Origin: Hexactinellida sp. DTS-2022
Lineage: Eukaryota > Porifera > Hexactinellida
DNA length: 64,000 nucleotides
Assembly (NCBI GenBank): GCA_028753945.1
Contig: JAPNXP010000002.1
Span: 1,302,001-1,366,000, forward strand
Reading direction: 5' to 3'
This document shows, piece after piece, positions 47,446 to 60,304 of this stretch. Made by a program: the position numbers and the translations under genes. The notes under the pieces were generated by a model, which had not been told where the DNA came from, did no database searches, and worked only from the letters and a program-made list of their open reading frames with translations. Every line of letters starts with the position of its first letter. Position 1 is the stretch's first letter.

Positions 47446-48428
47446 ATACTATGGATATTTCAAATGATCTTACTATCCGAGAATTGAGTCCAATGGATAT
47501 ACAGTTATGCTCACAAGGAGAAACTAACGAAGATTCAGAATCTGAATTGAATGCTGATCTAAGTCAGGACGTTCAGCGTACCCCGATTTCTTCTCAGGTT
47601 GTACCGATGAATGATCTCGGGCTGTCTAGTCAGTGCTCCTCTACCTGTGCTACTCCTAGCAAGGGCACACTGATCTCTACTCCTAAGTCTCGCAAGAGGA
47701 AAGGGTATAGAGCTACTAAGGATAGAAAGAGAGATGCTATTAAACAGAGGAGAACGGATGATACTGAGTTTCGTGATATTGAAAACGAAACTAGACTTGC
47801 GAGTGTCAAGAAAGATCGAGAGGATCCCGAAACACGAGCGAAACATAATAGTGATGAGTCGAAGAGATTGACAAATAAGCTCAAGGATCCAGCTGAGAGG
47901 GCGAAACATAATGCCGCTGTTGCAAATAAGCTTAAGGATCCAGCTGAAAGGGCGAAACATAATGCCGCTGTTGCAGATAAGCTTAAGGAACCAGCTGAAA
48001 GGGCGAAACATAATGCCGCTGTTGCAGATAAGCTTAAGGAACCAGCTGAAAGGGCGAAACATAATGCCGCTGTTGCAGATAAGCTTAAGGAACCAGCTGA
48101 AAGGGCGAAACATAATGTCGCTGTTGCAGATAAGCTTAAGGAACCAGCTGAAAGGGCGAAACATAATGAACGCCAGCTGAAGCTTGTTACCGAGAAACGG
48201 ATAGATTCTAAAGAGAAAATGAAACACAACCTAGCTGAGATAGATAGGTATAGGACTATGCAAGGTGCGCTTAAGTCGGTTATTCTCAAATATCTATCTG
48301 AGATTGCTGAAGGGCCCACTTTTGTTTGTTCTTGCTGTGGATGTCTCCATTTCAGGAAAACAGTAGTGATTCTTAAGAGAGAGAAACTTGTTTCAACGAA
48401 TGAGTGCAAACATGATTTCGTCAAACAG
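47446..48428 (+). CDS. Helentron 2 exon 1b: coding repeats and Cys-rich finger
   Basis: Two bases complete Asp with exon 1a, then TMDISNDL.... Conserved with copy 1: TPISSQVVPMNDL, ISTPKSRKRKGYRATKDRKR (basic, possible nuclear localisation), RRTDDTEF. Then six 17-residue units (KLKEPAERAKHNAAVAD type), one 21-residue unit (KLKEPAERAKHNERQL...), and GPTFVCSCCGCLHFRKTVV. Ends KHDFVKQ at donor CAG/GTAATT, phase 0. The regular LK.P..RA.HN repeats are predicted helical, with possible nucleic-acid or multimer contacts (inference). Confidence 0.75.
47879..48200 (+). repeat. Coding minisatellite, 51-bp unit (Helentron 2)
   Basis: Six in-frame 51-bp copies encoding KLKxPAERAKHNAAVAD, flanked by single 60-63-bp-type units. 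It is the same repeat family as in copy 1, but a different unit has been amplified. Confidence 0.9.
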
Positions 48429-48576
48429 GTAATTATATTATACTCCATTGGTATTATTTTTAATATATTTAAGTATAATAAGATTTAATTAAAAATGATT
48501 TATTGATTAAGTAGGTATTAAATATAATTTTCGGTTAATCTTAATCATTTTAATATCTATAATGATTTCTATTTAG

Positions 48577-49427
48577 GTTTTTCTCTATGAGACAGTCAAC
48601 ATGGAGTATGTGTGTAAGACATGTCTCATTTATATCAAAGATGGCAGAGTCCCTAAAATAGCGTTGTGCCGTGGCTTGTCTTTTCCCGAGATCCCTCCTG
48701 AGCTATCTGGTCTGACTGTGATTGAACAGAGACTGGTATCTCCCAGACACGAGTTCATGAACATCAGATCTCTGGGCAGGGAGAGACAGCACGGGCTGCA
48801 TGGAATGGTTGTTAATGTTCCCATAGACATGGATAAGACTGTTAATCAGTTACCTAGGACATTCTTACAGTCCCAAACCATTCAGTTACAATTGTTTCGT
48901 AAGTTATCGTTCGCGAAACCTTATTTATACGAGACGATAAGACCGAATGTAGTGTTAGAAGCAGCTCGCTATCTCTCTACCACTGAGCTCTTCAAGCTAG
49001 AGAAGGTAGTAGTTTCAGAGAACTGGGTTTATTCTGTTCCACGAACTGTCACTGGTAATGTTAATTTTATTGTTAACCCGAATGACGAGCCTTCTGATGT
49101 AGTTGTAGATGAAGAACAAGAGGGTTCTGAGACTGTTCCTGCTATTGAGGAGCTCTTCGATAACCTTGAGGAGTTGTTGAAGGAGATTGATGATTGGGAT
49201 GAGACCAAGGATGATCTCCCCATTAACCCTGGTTCTTTAGACACATTGCTGCTGTCTAATGAGAACCTGCTAATGAAATGGGCTCCTGGAGAAGGGAGGA
49301 AGCCTCTGTACTTAACCACGGATAAGTTTATAGAGGAACTAGCTTACCCTTGTGTGTTTGCTGGTCTCAAGAGAGACTTACCTGAGGACCTGTCTATCCT
49401 CAAGAAATCAAAGTCTGACATCTTGAG
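48577..49427 (+). CDS. Helentron 2 exon 2: DUF6570-like region, intact
   Basis: Acceptor ATTTAG then VFLYETVNMEYVCKTCLIYIKDG; continues LSFPEIPPELSGLTVIEQRLVSPRHEFMN, GRERQHGLHGMVVNVPIDMD, LPRTFLQSQ, an acidic middle (DEEQEGSETVP) and ends KSDIL at donor GAG/GTTAGT, phase 2. Resembles the DUF6570 region found ahead of the Rep domain in animal Helitrons; its role is not known to me. A Cys pair (CKTC) continues the finger of exon 1b. Confidence 0.8.
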
Positions 49428-49618
49428 GTTAGTTACTATCTAATAATACTTATAATTTCAATCTCTACTATACATAATTTTGTTACAACCCTGGATATTC
49501 TTTAAGTTTAATAACTATGTTATATCCATAGTCCAATAACATATTTGTTATTTACAATTAATTAAATTTCAATATAATTTTCAAATCTGCTAATTATACT
49601 ATTTAATTTATTCCCTAG

Positions 49619-52600
49619 ATATGATAGGAGATGTAGCACTAACATCCCTCTGCTGCTTCTCAAGTACAAACTGGTGGAGACAGCTAGTCTTAACAATGCT
49701 ATCAGTATTTGTATGAGAAAAACTAAGTCTACAATCGGACAGGCTATAACTGTGTCTGATGTTCTCAATGACGACAATCTGGAGAGAATGGTTGAGGACG
49801 ATGAGGCTTTTAAGTTCTTGAAGCAAGTCCGGTCTACCCCTGCATTCTGGCAGCAGAAGCAGAGAGAGCTGATGTCTATGATAAGACAGCTGGGATGTCC
49901 CACATTCTTTCTAACTCTGTCTGCAGCTGAGACTAAATGGCTAGAGCTACTAAGGATACTGAAACAGATCCTAGATGACGTCAAGCTGTCTGTTGAAGAG
50001 GTTCTGGAATTCCAGTGGAGCGAGAGAGCAGATCTGATAAGGAGAGATCCTGTCACTTGTGCTAGGTACTTTGATCACCGCTCCAAGGAGCTATTTAAGG
50101 TGCTTCGATCAGAGGTTAGTCCCCTTGGTAAATTGACTGATTACTATTTGAGAATAGAATTTCAGCAAAGAGGGTCCCCACATGTGCATTCATTACTTTG
50201 GGTACAAGATGCCCCTAAGTATGACCACAATCCGTTAAATGAAGTAATAGATTTTATTGATCGTACTATCTCATGTAAATTGCCAGATGAGACTAGTATA
50301 ATAACTGAGGATGATATTAAGTTACAGCGACATAAGCACACAAATACGTGTTATAAGAAAAAGTCGTTTCGCCGCTGTAGGTTTGGTATTCCGTACCCTC
50401 CAATGGTATCAACTAAAATTCTAGAACCATTGGAGTTTGCTGCCAGTACGGCTACCAAAGAGGAGATAGCTGCTAATACAGCTCTTAAGGAGACTGCTAA
50501 GAAAATATATACTCTCATTGACACCTATGATAAGAGCGATACTGACTTAGGTAGTATAACGATACAGGATTTCTTTAATGAACTCTATGTTACCGAAGAG
50601 CAATACATAACTGCATTGAGATCTTGTATAAATAGACCAACTATATTTCTGAAACGAAATTTGAATGAAATGCGGATCAATGCTCATAATACGACTATAT
50701 TGCATCTCTGGAAAGCTAATATGGATCTTCAATACATATTGGATCCATACGCTTGTGCTGTTTACGTTATTTCGTATATCGGAAAGTCCCAGCGTGGGAT
50801 GTCTAAGTTATTGAGAGATGCCTTAATGCATCTGAAAGCAGGCAATGCCACTATTAAGGAGAGACTGAGGGGAATTGCATACAAGTTTCAGAGCTGTAGC
50901 GAAGTATCAGCTCAAGAGGTTTCTTACCATCTCCTCAGTCTCCCTCTCTCTAAGTGCAGTAGAGCTAATATCTATATTAACACCAATCCTGCTAATAAAC
51001 GGGTTAGGATACTCAAGTCCAAACCCGTCCTAATGGGTATGGAACAGGATTCTGTAGATATACTTCTGTCAGGTCTAATTGAGCACTACATGCAACGACC
51101 TGATGAGTTAGAGGAAACATGCCTAGCAGAGTTTGCCGCTTGGTATGAATTCCAATCTAGTAAGCGTATGTGTAAAATTAATCCCGACTTTGAGGAGGAA
51201 AATATGGAAGACGAGGCAGCGTCCCTGGTCGATAATCCGAGACTATTCTCTCTCAAAGATACAGGTTTTATGAGACTTCGTCGAAAAGCTAAAATTATCC
51301 GATTTAGAAGGTATAGTATTATACAGGACGAAGTTAACTTTTATAGAGAACAGTTAATGCTGTTTGTACCATGGAGAACTGACACTAGTGATACTGACAA
51401 TATCGACTTTAAGTCTATGTTTGCTACCCATCTTACTCTGATTACTCAGAATAGGGAACTATTTGAAAGCAAAGACCAATCCTCAATTGACGCGGCTATT
51501 AATATCCTCGAGGACTTGGACCCTGATGAGCTTAACTTTGATGGAATTGCTATTGAGGAAATAATGAACAATGAGGGTGCAGTGGTTATTGAGGATACTG
51601 ACTTCCAGGTAGACAATCCAGGGAACGACAATTCCTGGACTGTAGATCCCAATTGTGACCCCGGAACTAAATCTGTGGGAGGATTCTTCAATATTCCTAA
51701 CATGAATACTGAGGAGGTATTCCTTGAGATGTGTCGCAGCCTGAACAAGGTTCAGCGTACTGTATTCCTCCACACTCTGCACTGCTTTAAGACTATGAAG
51801 CAGCTGCCTATGTATCTCTATATAGGAGGAGGTGCTGGTGTTGGTAAGAGTACGGTGGTACGAGTCTTATACGAAGGTTTGGTAAGATTTATGAATTCAC
51901 TACCTGGCACTAAGCCTGATGCTATTAAGGTACTGCTAACAGCTCCTACAGGTAAAGCTGCTTTTAATATCCGTGGTATGACACTCCATTCTGCATTTGC
52001 TTTACCTGTAACGGAGTTTAACGGCGAAATGCCCAACTTATCTTCTGATGTTTGTAATACATTAAGAAGTAAGCTAAGCTGTTTGAAAGTAATCATAATA
52101 GATGAAATATCCATGGTTGGTAGTAAAATTTTGTCTCAGGTTAATAAGCGATTGAAAGCCATTATGGATAATTCACTGGACTTTGGTGGTGTCTCCATCA
52201 TCTGTGTTGGAGATTTCCATCAGTTACGTCCGGTTAAGGATAGCTATGTCTTTCAAATTTCAGTTTCCAGTGCCAATAATTACGACGGACTGGTTGGTCC
52301 GTACCTTTGGGAAAAATTCTCATATATAGAACTGACGGAAATAATGAGACAAAAAGATGATCAGAAGTTTGCATTAGCATTGAACAATTTTGCTAACTGT
52401 TGTTTAACTGAGGATGACACAAATCTTTTTACCAGTAGAATTATTGCGAAAGATTCTTATGAGAATCTTCCCATAAAATCTATCCATCTGTTTAGTACTA
52501 ACGCTAGTGTTAATGCTCATAACGAGATTGTTCTCAATGCATTAACCACTGAAGGTTTTAGATTTATAGCTATTGATTCTTTAGTAGGAGATACTGCTGG

Positions 52601-54701
52601 TGGAATTACTGACAAGCTGAGTAACGTTATTAAACACCTAAAGGTATGTGACACCCAGGGACTACCCTATGAGCTCTTCTTGAAGCTGGGCGCTAGATAC
52701 CTCATGACGCTGAATATCAATATACAAGATGGTCTGGTTAATGGGGCTACTGGACTCTTGAAGAGAATAGTTTATGGAACCAAGAGCGATTCTCTGGAAC
52801 GAGTTCCCTGTATCCTCTGGATCGAGTTTGACGATCTAACAGTTGGAAAGGACAAACGAGCAAAGTCTCAACATCGTTATCTTAGAGATAATGCAATTCC
52901 AAGGAACTGGACTCCTATTGGATTGGAAACACGACGTTTCCAGAGAGGGAAAGCCGTGAGTTGTTATAAGATAGTTAGGAAGCAGTTTTCTTTCATAGTA
53001 GCTGAAGCTCTTACAATTCATAAGAGTCAAGGCGATACTTACGATTGTGTTGTAGTCCATATAGAAGTACGTATGCTACGTACTGCATTATACACCGCGC
53101 TCAGTAGGGCTAAATCTGCATCTGGTCTGTTTGTAGTGGGTAATCTAAAACTAACTAATAAGTTATCTGAAAAAGATCCTGTCCACTTAGAACTTAAGCG
53201 GTTAAGAGACCACTGTGCTATTATATGGTCTATTCCACTAACTAGTCCAGATATCTATGTACACAATGTTCGTTCATTGAACAAACACTGGGAAGATTTG
53301 ACCGTAAATTCATTCATAGTACAATCCCAAGTGTTAATCTTGCAGGAGACAATGACTTTGACCACTGATAACTTTAATATCCCTGGTCATACTCTCATTG
53401 GTAGAATTGATAGTAGTGCTAGAATCCCTGGTTCTGGTACACACATATACTCCCGAAATCCAGCGGTGTGTAAGTTTTTAGTTGCACACTCAGGCTGTTA
53501 TAATGGCGCTAGGATCGAGATATTGATTATCCAGTTCTATGATCCCATGATAATAGATAAGCCTATCGTGGTAATGTCTATATACCGATCACCACATTCC
53601 CCTATGAAGGAATTTTACTCTGAGCTTGATCAGGTTCTAAGTAAAATTGATAACTCTGATCCCTTGATAATTACTGGGGACTTCAATTTAGATTTATTTG
53701 CGCGATCTCCTGAGAGAGATACCTTGATAAAGTATTTTGCAAATAAAGGGATGATACAATCTTTGTCTGGAGTATCCACTAACTATGGATCTCAGCTGGA
53801 TTGTGTATTCACTAAAAACTTGACCTGTTCATCTGATTTTTATGAATCATACTTTAGTGATCATAAGCCAATGTTGATTTCTCTTGGAACTGGTGTTAGT
53901 TACTGTAGTAATGTGGATAATCAACCAATTATATCACATGCTACTAGTCAACATGATATCATTGATATTGACCATATACCAAATGATAATACAACCAAGG
54001 ATATTCAGGATGTAATTGTTAGTCATGTGTCCATCCCTACTCCTTTGCTGCCTCCTGTAATTACATATGATAATGCTAATTCTTTCACGTTTGCAATGAG
54101 ACAGTCATTAGCACAATGTATTAATCTACAGAGAATACCTTTAAGACCGACTAACTATACTGGGTCTAGAGTCTCAGCTACTGGTTATTATGATTTTATG
54201 CGTACAAATGTAAGAGATCGGTTTAATTTCAGGATAGTTCCTGTAACAAGTGATGGGAATTGTTTCTTTAGAACATTGTCTCACATAATCTTCGGTGATG
54301 AAAGTGAGCATCATAATATCCGTGGTTCTTTAATAGACACATTTGAACAAAGTCCTTATGTTGCTGCTTTCTGTGGCATCCAAGGCTATAATGCAGTTAC
54401 TATTCAGCAACACTTGAGTAATATGAAGCGTAATTACTCTTGGGGAACTCTGAATGAACTTATTATGTTTGGAATCTTAGCTGGTATTAATGTGAGTTAC
54501 ATTAATGCTGTTGTTACAGACCCTTCTAAGTGGGTAATAACTGATGTGTCTACTGAGAATACTCTTGGTAAACCAAGTGATCCAATATATGGAGGGAGAC
54601 ACCTTGTTGTGTTGTTTCATAGTATTAATTTCTCTGGATCTTGTTCTAATCATTATGACGCATTGTATCCTGTTAATAATGCTCATAATTCTGTTTATTA
54701 A
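49619..54701 (+). CDS. Helentron 2 exon 3: Rep-helicase-endonuclease-OTU
   Basis: Acceptor TTCCCTAG; the first A completes Arg (RYDRRCSTNIPLLLLKYK). Numbered from the GTG at 49,674: HUH His170/His172 in GSPHVHSLLW; Rep Tyr364, Tyr368 and Lys371 in YVISYIGK (Tyr spacing as in active Helitron Reps); Walker A Lys725 in GGAGVGKST; Walker B Asp810 in IIIDEISM; GDFHQL (846-851); HKSQGDTYD (~1116); ALSRAKS; APE-like nuclease NVRSLN (~1197), LQE (~1225), TGDFNLD (~1335), SDHKP (~1395); OTU-like SDGNCFFR (~1525) and NHYD (~1659). Stop TAA at the end. It would nick, unwind and transfer a single strand; the OTU role is unknown. No disabling change seen. Confidence 0.92.
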
Positions 54702-55440
54702 GAATATGTTGATACCTATTTATGTATTGGATGCATATTGAGTACACATTGGTGCAATAAGACCCGGCTTGTAGAACAAAGGTCATGAGTGATGACCAGG
54801 CTTGTAGAACAAGATGTAACACTTAAATTAGTATTACATAGTGTCTTACTCTCATGTCACTTGAGTTTTGGCACAAGTGTGTAGTAAGACTGGCTTGTAG
54901 AACAAGGATGCAGAAAGGCCTGGCTAGTAGAACAAGTGTGTATCACTTTAATTAGTGTTACACAGTGTCTCTAACACTTGGGCATGAACAAGTGTGTAAG
55001 AGTACCTGGCTTGTAGAACAGCGTGTAATTTATGTAGTTACACTGAGTCTTAGCATCAGGTTTGTAGAACAGGCGTGTAACACTTTTATTAGTGTTACTC
55101 AGAGTCTTATAGCACCTGAGTTACGTGTACGTATTTATCGATTTCTGATTATACGTGTATAGCTTTATTTTGTATATTGGAGATGTGTACAATTGATATA
55201 TTTATCTGGGCTTGGTTCTGTCCGCTATACTACTACCTGGTTTAAGTGTATAACATTGTATGTGTATACAAGATACCTAGCTTGAAGTAAGTGTGTTTAC
55301 ACCTGGCTTGTTTACAAGTGTGTAGAGAGACCTGGCTAGAGCAATCAAGTGTCTTATATTTACACCTGGCTTGTCTACAAGTGTGTAGATAGACCTGGCT
55401 TGAGAAATCAAGTGTCTAGGAACACCTGGCTTACGTGATT
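54702..55440 (+). repeat. Hairpin-bearing degenerate minisatellite 3' of Helentron 2
   Basis: About a dozen irregular units with GGCTTGTAGAACAAG (stem CTTGT-AGA-ACAAG) or CTTGAGAAATCAAG (stem CTTGA/TCAAG), spaced by GTGTGTA and ACACTT words. It corresponds in position, and weakly in sequence (TGGCTYGT...AGTGT), to the 3' minisatellite of copy 1. No gene. Confidence 0.7.
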
Positions 55441-55800
55441 CAATAGGTATACTAAACGGGTTTGTAATAGTATAGAGTGTAGAACTCATTGTTGTTTTTT
55501 TCCAAATTTTGATTAAATTCTCTTGAGAATTGATTTTGGGGAAAATCGGGGAAAAGGTACTGAGGTGTGTCCCAAGTGCACCCACTGATTCCTATCAGCA
55601 GCCCTTGAGGGACCGAATTGAAATTCTTCATAGATTTCAAACAGTATTCTGTATGGTGAATTCAAATAATGCATCTTAATTTAGGTTAAATTATTGGTTA
55701 ATTATGAATTAAGGTGGCATTTCAAATACGTATTAACGAATATACTTATTGCACAATACGTATATTACATGTAATGTTCCGCCTATGCAGAGAAAAAATC
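55441..55800. other. Stretch after Helentron 2 with several short hairpins
   Basis: Contains AATTCTCTTGAGAATT (about 55,516), CTGATTCCTATCAG (about 55,587) and CCCTTGAGGG (about 55,603), then AT-rich sequence up to the array. The true 3' end of the Helentron probably lies here or just before. No gene. Confidence 0.4.
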
Positions 55801-57056
55801 TATAATTACAAACATGTTTATTATCATTTTTTCTCGGTAGACGGTGCCCTGGCCAGAGCTTTGTCTGGTCCATAACTCAATAATGTTATACTTAACCTCC
55901 AATTCACAAAACTCTGCGTCTGATGGGAGAAGAAAATTTTTAATAATGGGTTTAATTTCTGCCATAAATGGGGGTTGAAATTTCTTTGTTTACTCAAACT
56001 TCAGTTTCAGTAAAAGTGTTAAATCTAATTCCATTGTTTCAACTTGTAATAATTATATTGATTTAACTTGTTAAATCTTACACTATTGTTTAAAATTGCG
56101 ATAATTATATTGATTCCACTTGTGAAATCGAGTAGGCTTCTATTTTCTAATTGAAAACTAAGATTATATATTTCATAACAACGACAGATTATGTGATTAT
56201 ATTTATTTCTTCTTAGAATATTCTTGCACAATGGATACATGACATATTTAATTCTAATTAATTCGCTCTGTGTTTAACTTATAGACACGGTTCCAATTAG
56301 ATTATTGGGGTTATCGAGTGCGCTGAATTCAAATATGATAGTGAAAGTAATTTAAATTAATAAAAATTGCAAATAATTGAACTTCAATTATTTTGCTGTA
56401 TATAATAAAGGTGTTAAATTATTAATAATATAAATAATTATTTATACTAATTAATTAAATATCATAAATCTCAGAGATTATACGAGATAGAAACAAACTT
56501 CCAATTTATCAATTGATCCTTATGCCACGTAACACCTCTACAAATGGGTCTTGACACCTTGAGGTGATGATGACATCGTAAAAAAAATGTGTTTTCACAA
56601 TTTTGTGAATTATATAATATAAATGGGTCGGTTGGTTTCGGGTGATCACCCAACACGCACATAAAAAATGCTGATTCATCACTTTTTATATTCTACTGAA
56701 ACTTGAATATATTTGAAACGAAGTGAGCAAAATGGAAACTTCCACCACTCTAAGGGTCGTACCCTTCTGAAACACCTTTCTGAAATAATTTAACACATTT
56801 ATAGTGATGATGACTTGGCGAAAAAAAATCCAAAATTGCAGCCTGTGCCGACAGCATGTTCCATTGGAGGCACTATCAATAGACCACCACCAAAATATAG
56901 TGCCACCCAATGAACATGCGTCGGCACAGGCTGCAATTTTGGATTTTTTATTGGTCCGTAGATCCTCCACAGAACAGAGTTTTAGTAACTAAGAACTGAA
57001 ATTTTCAGGATATGTGTCTCATGAGTTACAGATGTGCACCTGGGGTCACGATTTTT

Positions 57057-57116
57057 ACTGTGCCGACTATACTATAGTATAGTGGCCCAGTATTAGAATC
57101 ACTGCCTTTATTTATT
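57057..57116 (-). repeat. Solitary 50-bp mini-repeat inserted in an array body
   Basis: One unit (ACTGTGCCGACTATACTATA...CACTGCCTTTATT) sits inside CACGATTTTT...TTACATTTTTTTGG. Sister units at about 44,555 and 45,758 read the same flank without it. It is the only copy not next to a P hairpin. Confidence 0.75.
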
Positions 57117-58205
57117 TATTACATTTTTTTGGACACATTTTTGCACCTGTTTAATATTGGAAAAATAACATTAAATAGTGCGAGAATATTTAATTTATAT
57201 GCATTCAATAGAGAATTAAATTCTACACCTTTTCACAGTGCACGAATTTTCAAATTGCGCTTCGTTTGTGCCACAATTGAGTTGCAAAATCCCTTTGTTT
57301 ACTAACACTTGAGTTCAATTGAAGTGTTAAATCTAATTCTATTGTTTCAACTCGTTATTATTATATTGATTCAACTTGTGAGATCGAGTAGGCTTCTATT
57401 TTCTAATAGAAAATTAAGATTCTACATTCCATAACAACGACAGATTATGTGATAATATTTACTTCTCCGTGAATATTCTTGCACAATGGATACATGACAT
57501 ATTTAATTATAATTAATTCGTTCTGTGTTTAACTTATAGAGACGGTTCCAATTAGATTATTGGGGTCATCGAGTGCGCTGAATTCAATTATTATAATGAA
57601 ATGAAATTAAAATTAATAATAATTGCAAATAATTGAACTTCATTTATTTTGATATACATAATATTGGTGTTAAATTATTAATAAATTAATTAAATATTTA
57701 TACTAATTAGCTAAATTTCATTAATCTCAGAAATTATATCAGATATAAACAAACTTTCAATTTATCAATTGGTCCTTATGGCACGTACCACCTATACAAG
57801 TGGGTCTTGACACCTTGAGGTGATGATGACATCGTAAAAAAAATGTGTTTTTTCAATTTTGTTAATTCGATATTTAAAATGGGTTAGTTGATGTTGGGTG
57901 ATGAACCAACACTCACATAAAAAATGCTGAGTCATCATCTATTATATTCTACTCAAACTTGAATATCTCTAGAATGAAGTGAACTAAATGGAAACTTCCA
58001 CCACTCTAAGGGTCGATGCCTTCTGTAACACCTTTTTGAAATAATTAACACCTTCATAGTGATGATGACTTGGCGGAAAAAAAAACCAAAATTGCAGCCT
58101 GTGCCGACAGCATGTTCCTTTGGAGGCACTATCAATAAATCACCACAAAATATAGTGTCTCCAAATGAACATGCGTCGGCACAGGCTGAAATTTTGGATT
58201 TTTTT

Positions 58206-58400
58206 TTATTACTGTGCCGACTATACTATAGTAAAGTGGCCCAGTATTGGAATCACTGCCTTTATTATTACTGTGCCGACTATACTATAGTATAGTGGCC
58301 CAGTATTGGAATAACTGCCTTTATTTATATTATTATTACTGTGCCGACTATACTATAGTATAGTGGCCCAGTATTGGAATCACTGCCTTTATTTATATTA
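58206..58400 (-). repeat. 50-bp palindromic mini-repeat, three copies
   Basis: Follows the P at 58,084; units separated by TTATATTATTATT spacers, one with TAGTAAAGTGG in the core. Confidence 0.8.
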
Positions 58401-60112
58401 TTATTATTTTTATTTTTTCTCCGTAGACGGTACCCTGGCTACACCTTTATACATTGAGGGCTGAAACTTGCCATGTAGATGCGAAGTGCCCTTCTAATTT
58501 GCACCTGGGGTTACGATTTTTGATTACGAAATTTTGCACACATCTTTAACACCTTTCAAAATTTGTCTGGTCCATAACTCAAAATATGTTTTATTAAACC
58601 CCCAAATTTTATTTCATATTTGGATTCATCTTAAAATTCTGCGTCTGTTGGGAGAAGAAATTTTTCAATAAAGTGGTCAATTTCTGCCATAAATGGGGGT
58701 TAAAATTTCTTTGTTTACTCACACTTCAATTTCAGTAAAGTGTTAAATCTAATTCTATTGTTTCAACTTGTATTAATTATATTGATTTAACTTGTTAAAT
58801 CCTACTCTAGTGATTCAACTTGCGATAATTATATTGATTTAACTTATAAATTACAGCTGGCTTCTATTTAATTCTAGTATTACTATACAATGGATAAAAT
58901 TAAGTTAATTTATATAAGGAATTTGTTGACTTTACTCAACTCACCGTGGATAACATTGCTAAAATATATAACTAATAATATAATTTATTATCAATACATA
59001 ATGAATGAATGGCATCAAACTCAAGATGGTTTAAGATAGAAACAAACTTCAAATTTATCTACCGTTCCTTGTGACTCGGACCAATTAACAAATGCTTCTT
59101 CACACCTTGGGCGTTGATGACTTGGCGAAAAAAAATCCAAAATTGCAGCCTGCGCCGACAGCATGTTCCTTTGGAGGCACTATCAATAAACAACCAACAA
59201 AATATAGTGCCACCAAAGGAACATGCGTCGGCACAGCTGCAATTTTGGATTTTTTATTATTATTTTTTCTCCGTAGACGGTACCCTGGCTACACCTTTAT
59301 ACATTGAGGGCTGAAACTTGCCATGTAGATGCGAAGTGCCCTTCTAATTTGCACCTGGGGTTACGATTTTTGATTACGAAATTTTGCACACATCTTCAAC
59401 ACCTTTCAAAATTTGTCTGGTCCATAACTCAAAAAATGTTTTACAAAACCCCCAAATTTTATTTCACATTTGGATTCACCATAAAATTCTGCGTCTAATG
59501 GGAGAAGAAATTTTTAATAAAGGGTTTAATTTCTGCCATAAATGGGGGTTAAAATTTCTTTGTTTACTCGCACTTCAGTTTCAATAAAACTGTGAAATCT
59601 AATTCCATTGTTTCAACTTGTAATAATTATATTGATTTAACTTGTTAAATCTTACTCTATTGTTTCAACTTGCGATAATTAAATTGATTCAACTTATAAA
59701 TTCCAGCTGGATTCTATTTAATTCTAGTATTACTATACAATGGATTAAATAAAATATAATAATATAAGGAATTTGTTGACTAAACTCAAATCACCGTGGA
59801 TAACATTGCTGAAATAACTAACTAATAATATAATTTATTATCAATACATAATGAATGAATGGCATTAAACTCTTGATGGGTTATGATAGAAACTAACTTC
59901 AAATTAATCTACCATTCCTTGTGACTCGGACCAATTAACAAATGGTTCTTGACACCTTGAGGCGTTGATGACTTGACGAAAAATAAAATCCAAAATTGCA
60001 GCCTGCGCCGACAGCATGTTCCTTTGGAGGCACAATGAATAAAGCACCAACAAAATATAGTGCCACCAAAGGTACATGCGTCGGCACAGTCTGCAATTTT
60101 GGATTTTTTTTT

Positions 60113-60304
60113 TACTGTGCCGACTATACTATAGTATAGTGGCCCAGTATTAGAATCACTGCCTTTATTATTATTATTACTGTGCCGACTATACTATAGT
60201 ATAGTGGCCCAGTATTGGAATCACTGCCTTTATTATTATTATTTTTTACTGTGCCGACTATACTATAGTATAGTGGCCCAGTATTGGAATCACTGCCTTT
60301 ATTA
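60113..60304 (-). repeat. 50-bp palindromic mini-repeat, three copies
   Basis: Follows the P at 59,988; units separated by TTATTATTATTA spacers, all with intact 18-bp palindromic cores. Confidence 0.8.

Larger units (their letters stand above)
46370..55440 (+). mobile_element. Helentron-type rolling-circle transposon, copy 2 (apparently intact)
   Basis: Plus-strand element with four exons, all phases compatible (46,377-46,635; 47,446-48,428; 48,577-49,427; 49,619-54,701). Exons 2-3 are about 95% identical in protein to copy 1, and the intron between them is visibly less similar, which suggests coding constraint. It sits in the - orientation P array (ends ~46.08 kb, resumes ~55.8 kb). Exact termini and target site are not resolved. 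Confidence 0.8.

Noticed and set aside
30240-55440. P arrays as non-autonomous derivatives of the neighbouring Helentrons
   Set aside because: I found no shared terminal sequence between the Helentron ends and any array unit; kept only as a hypothesis.
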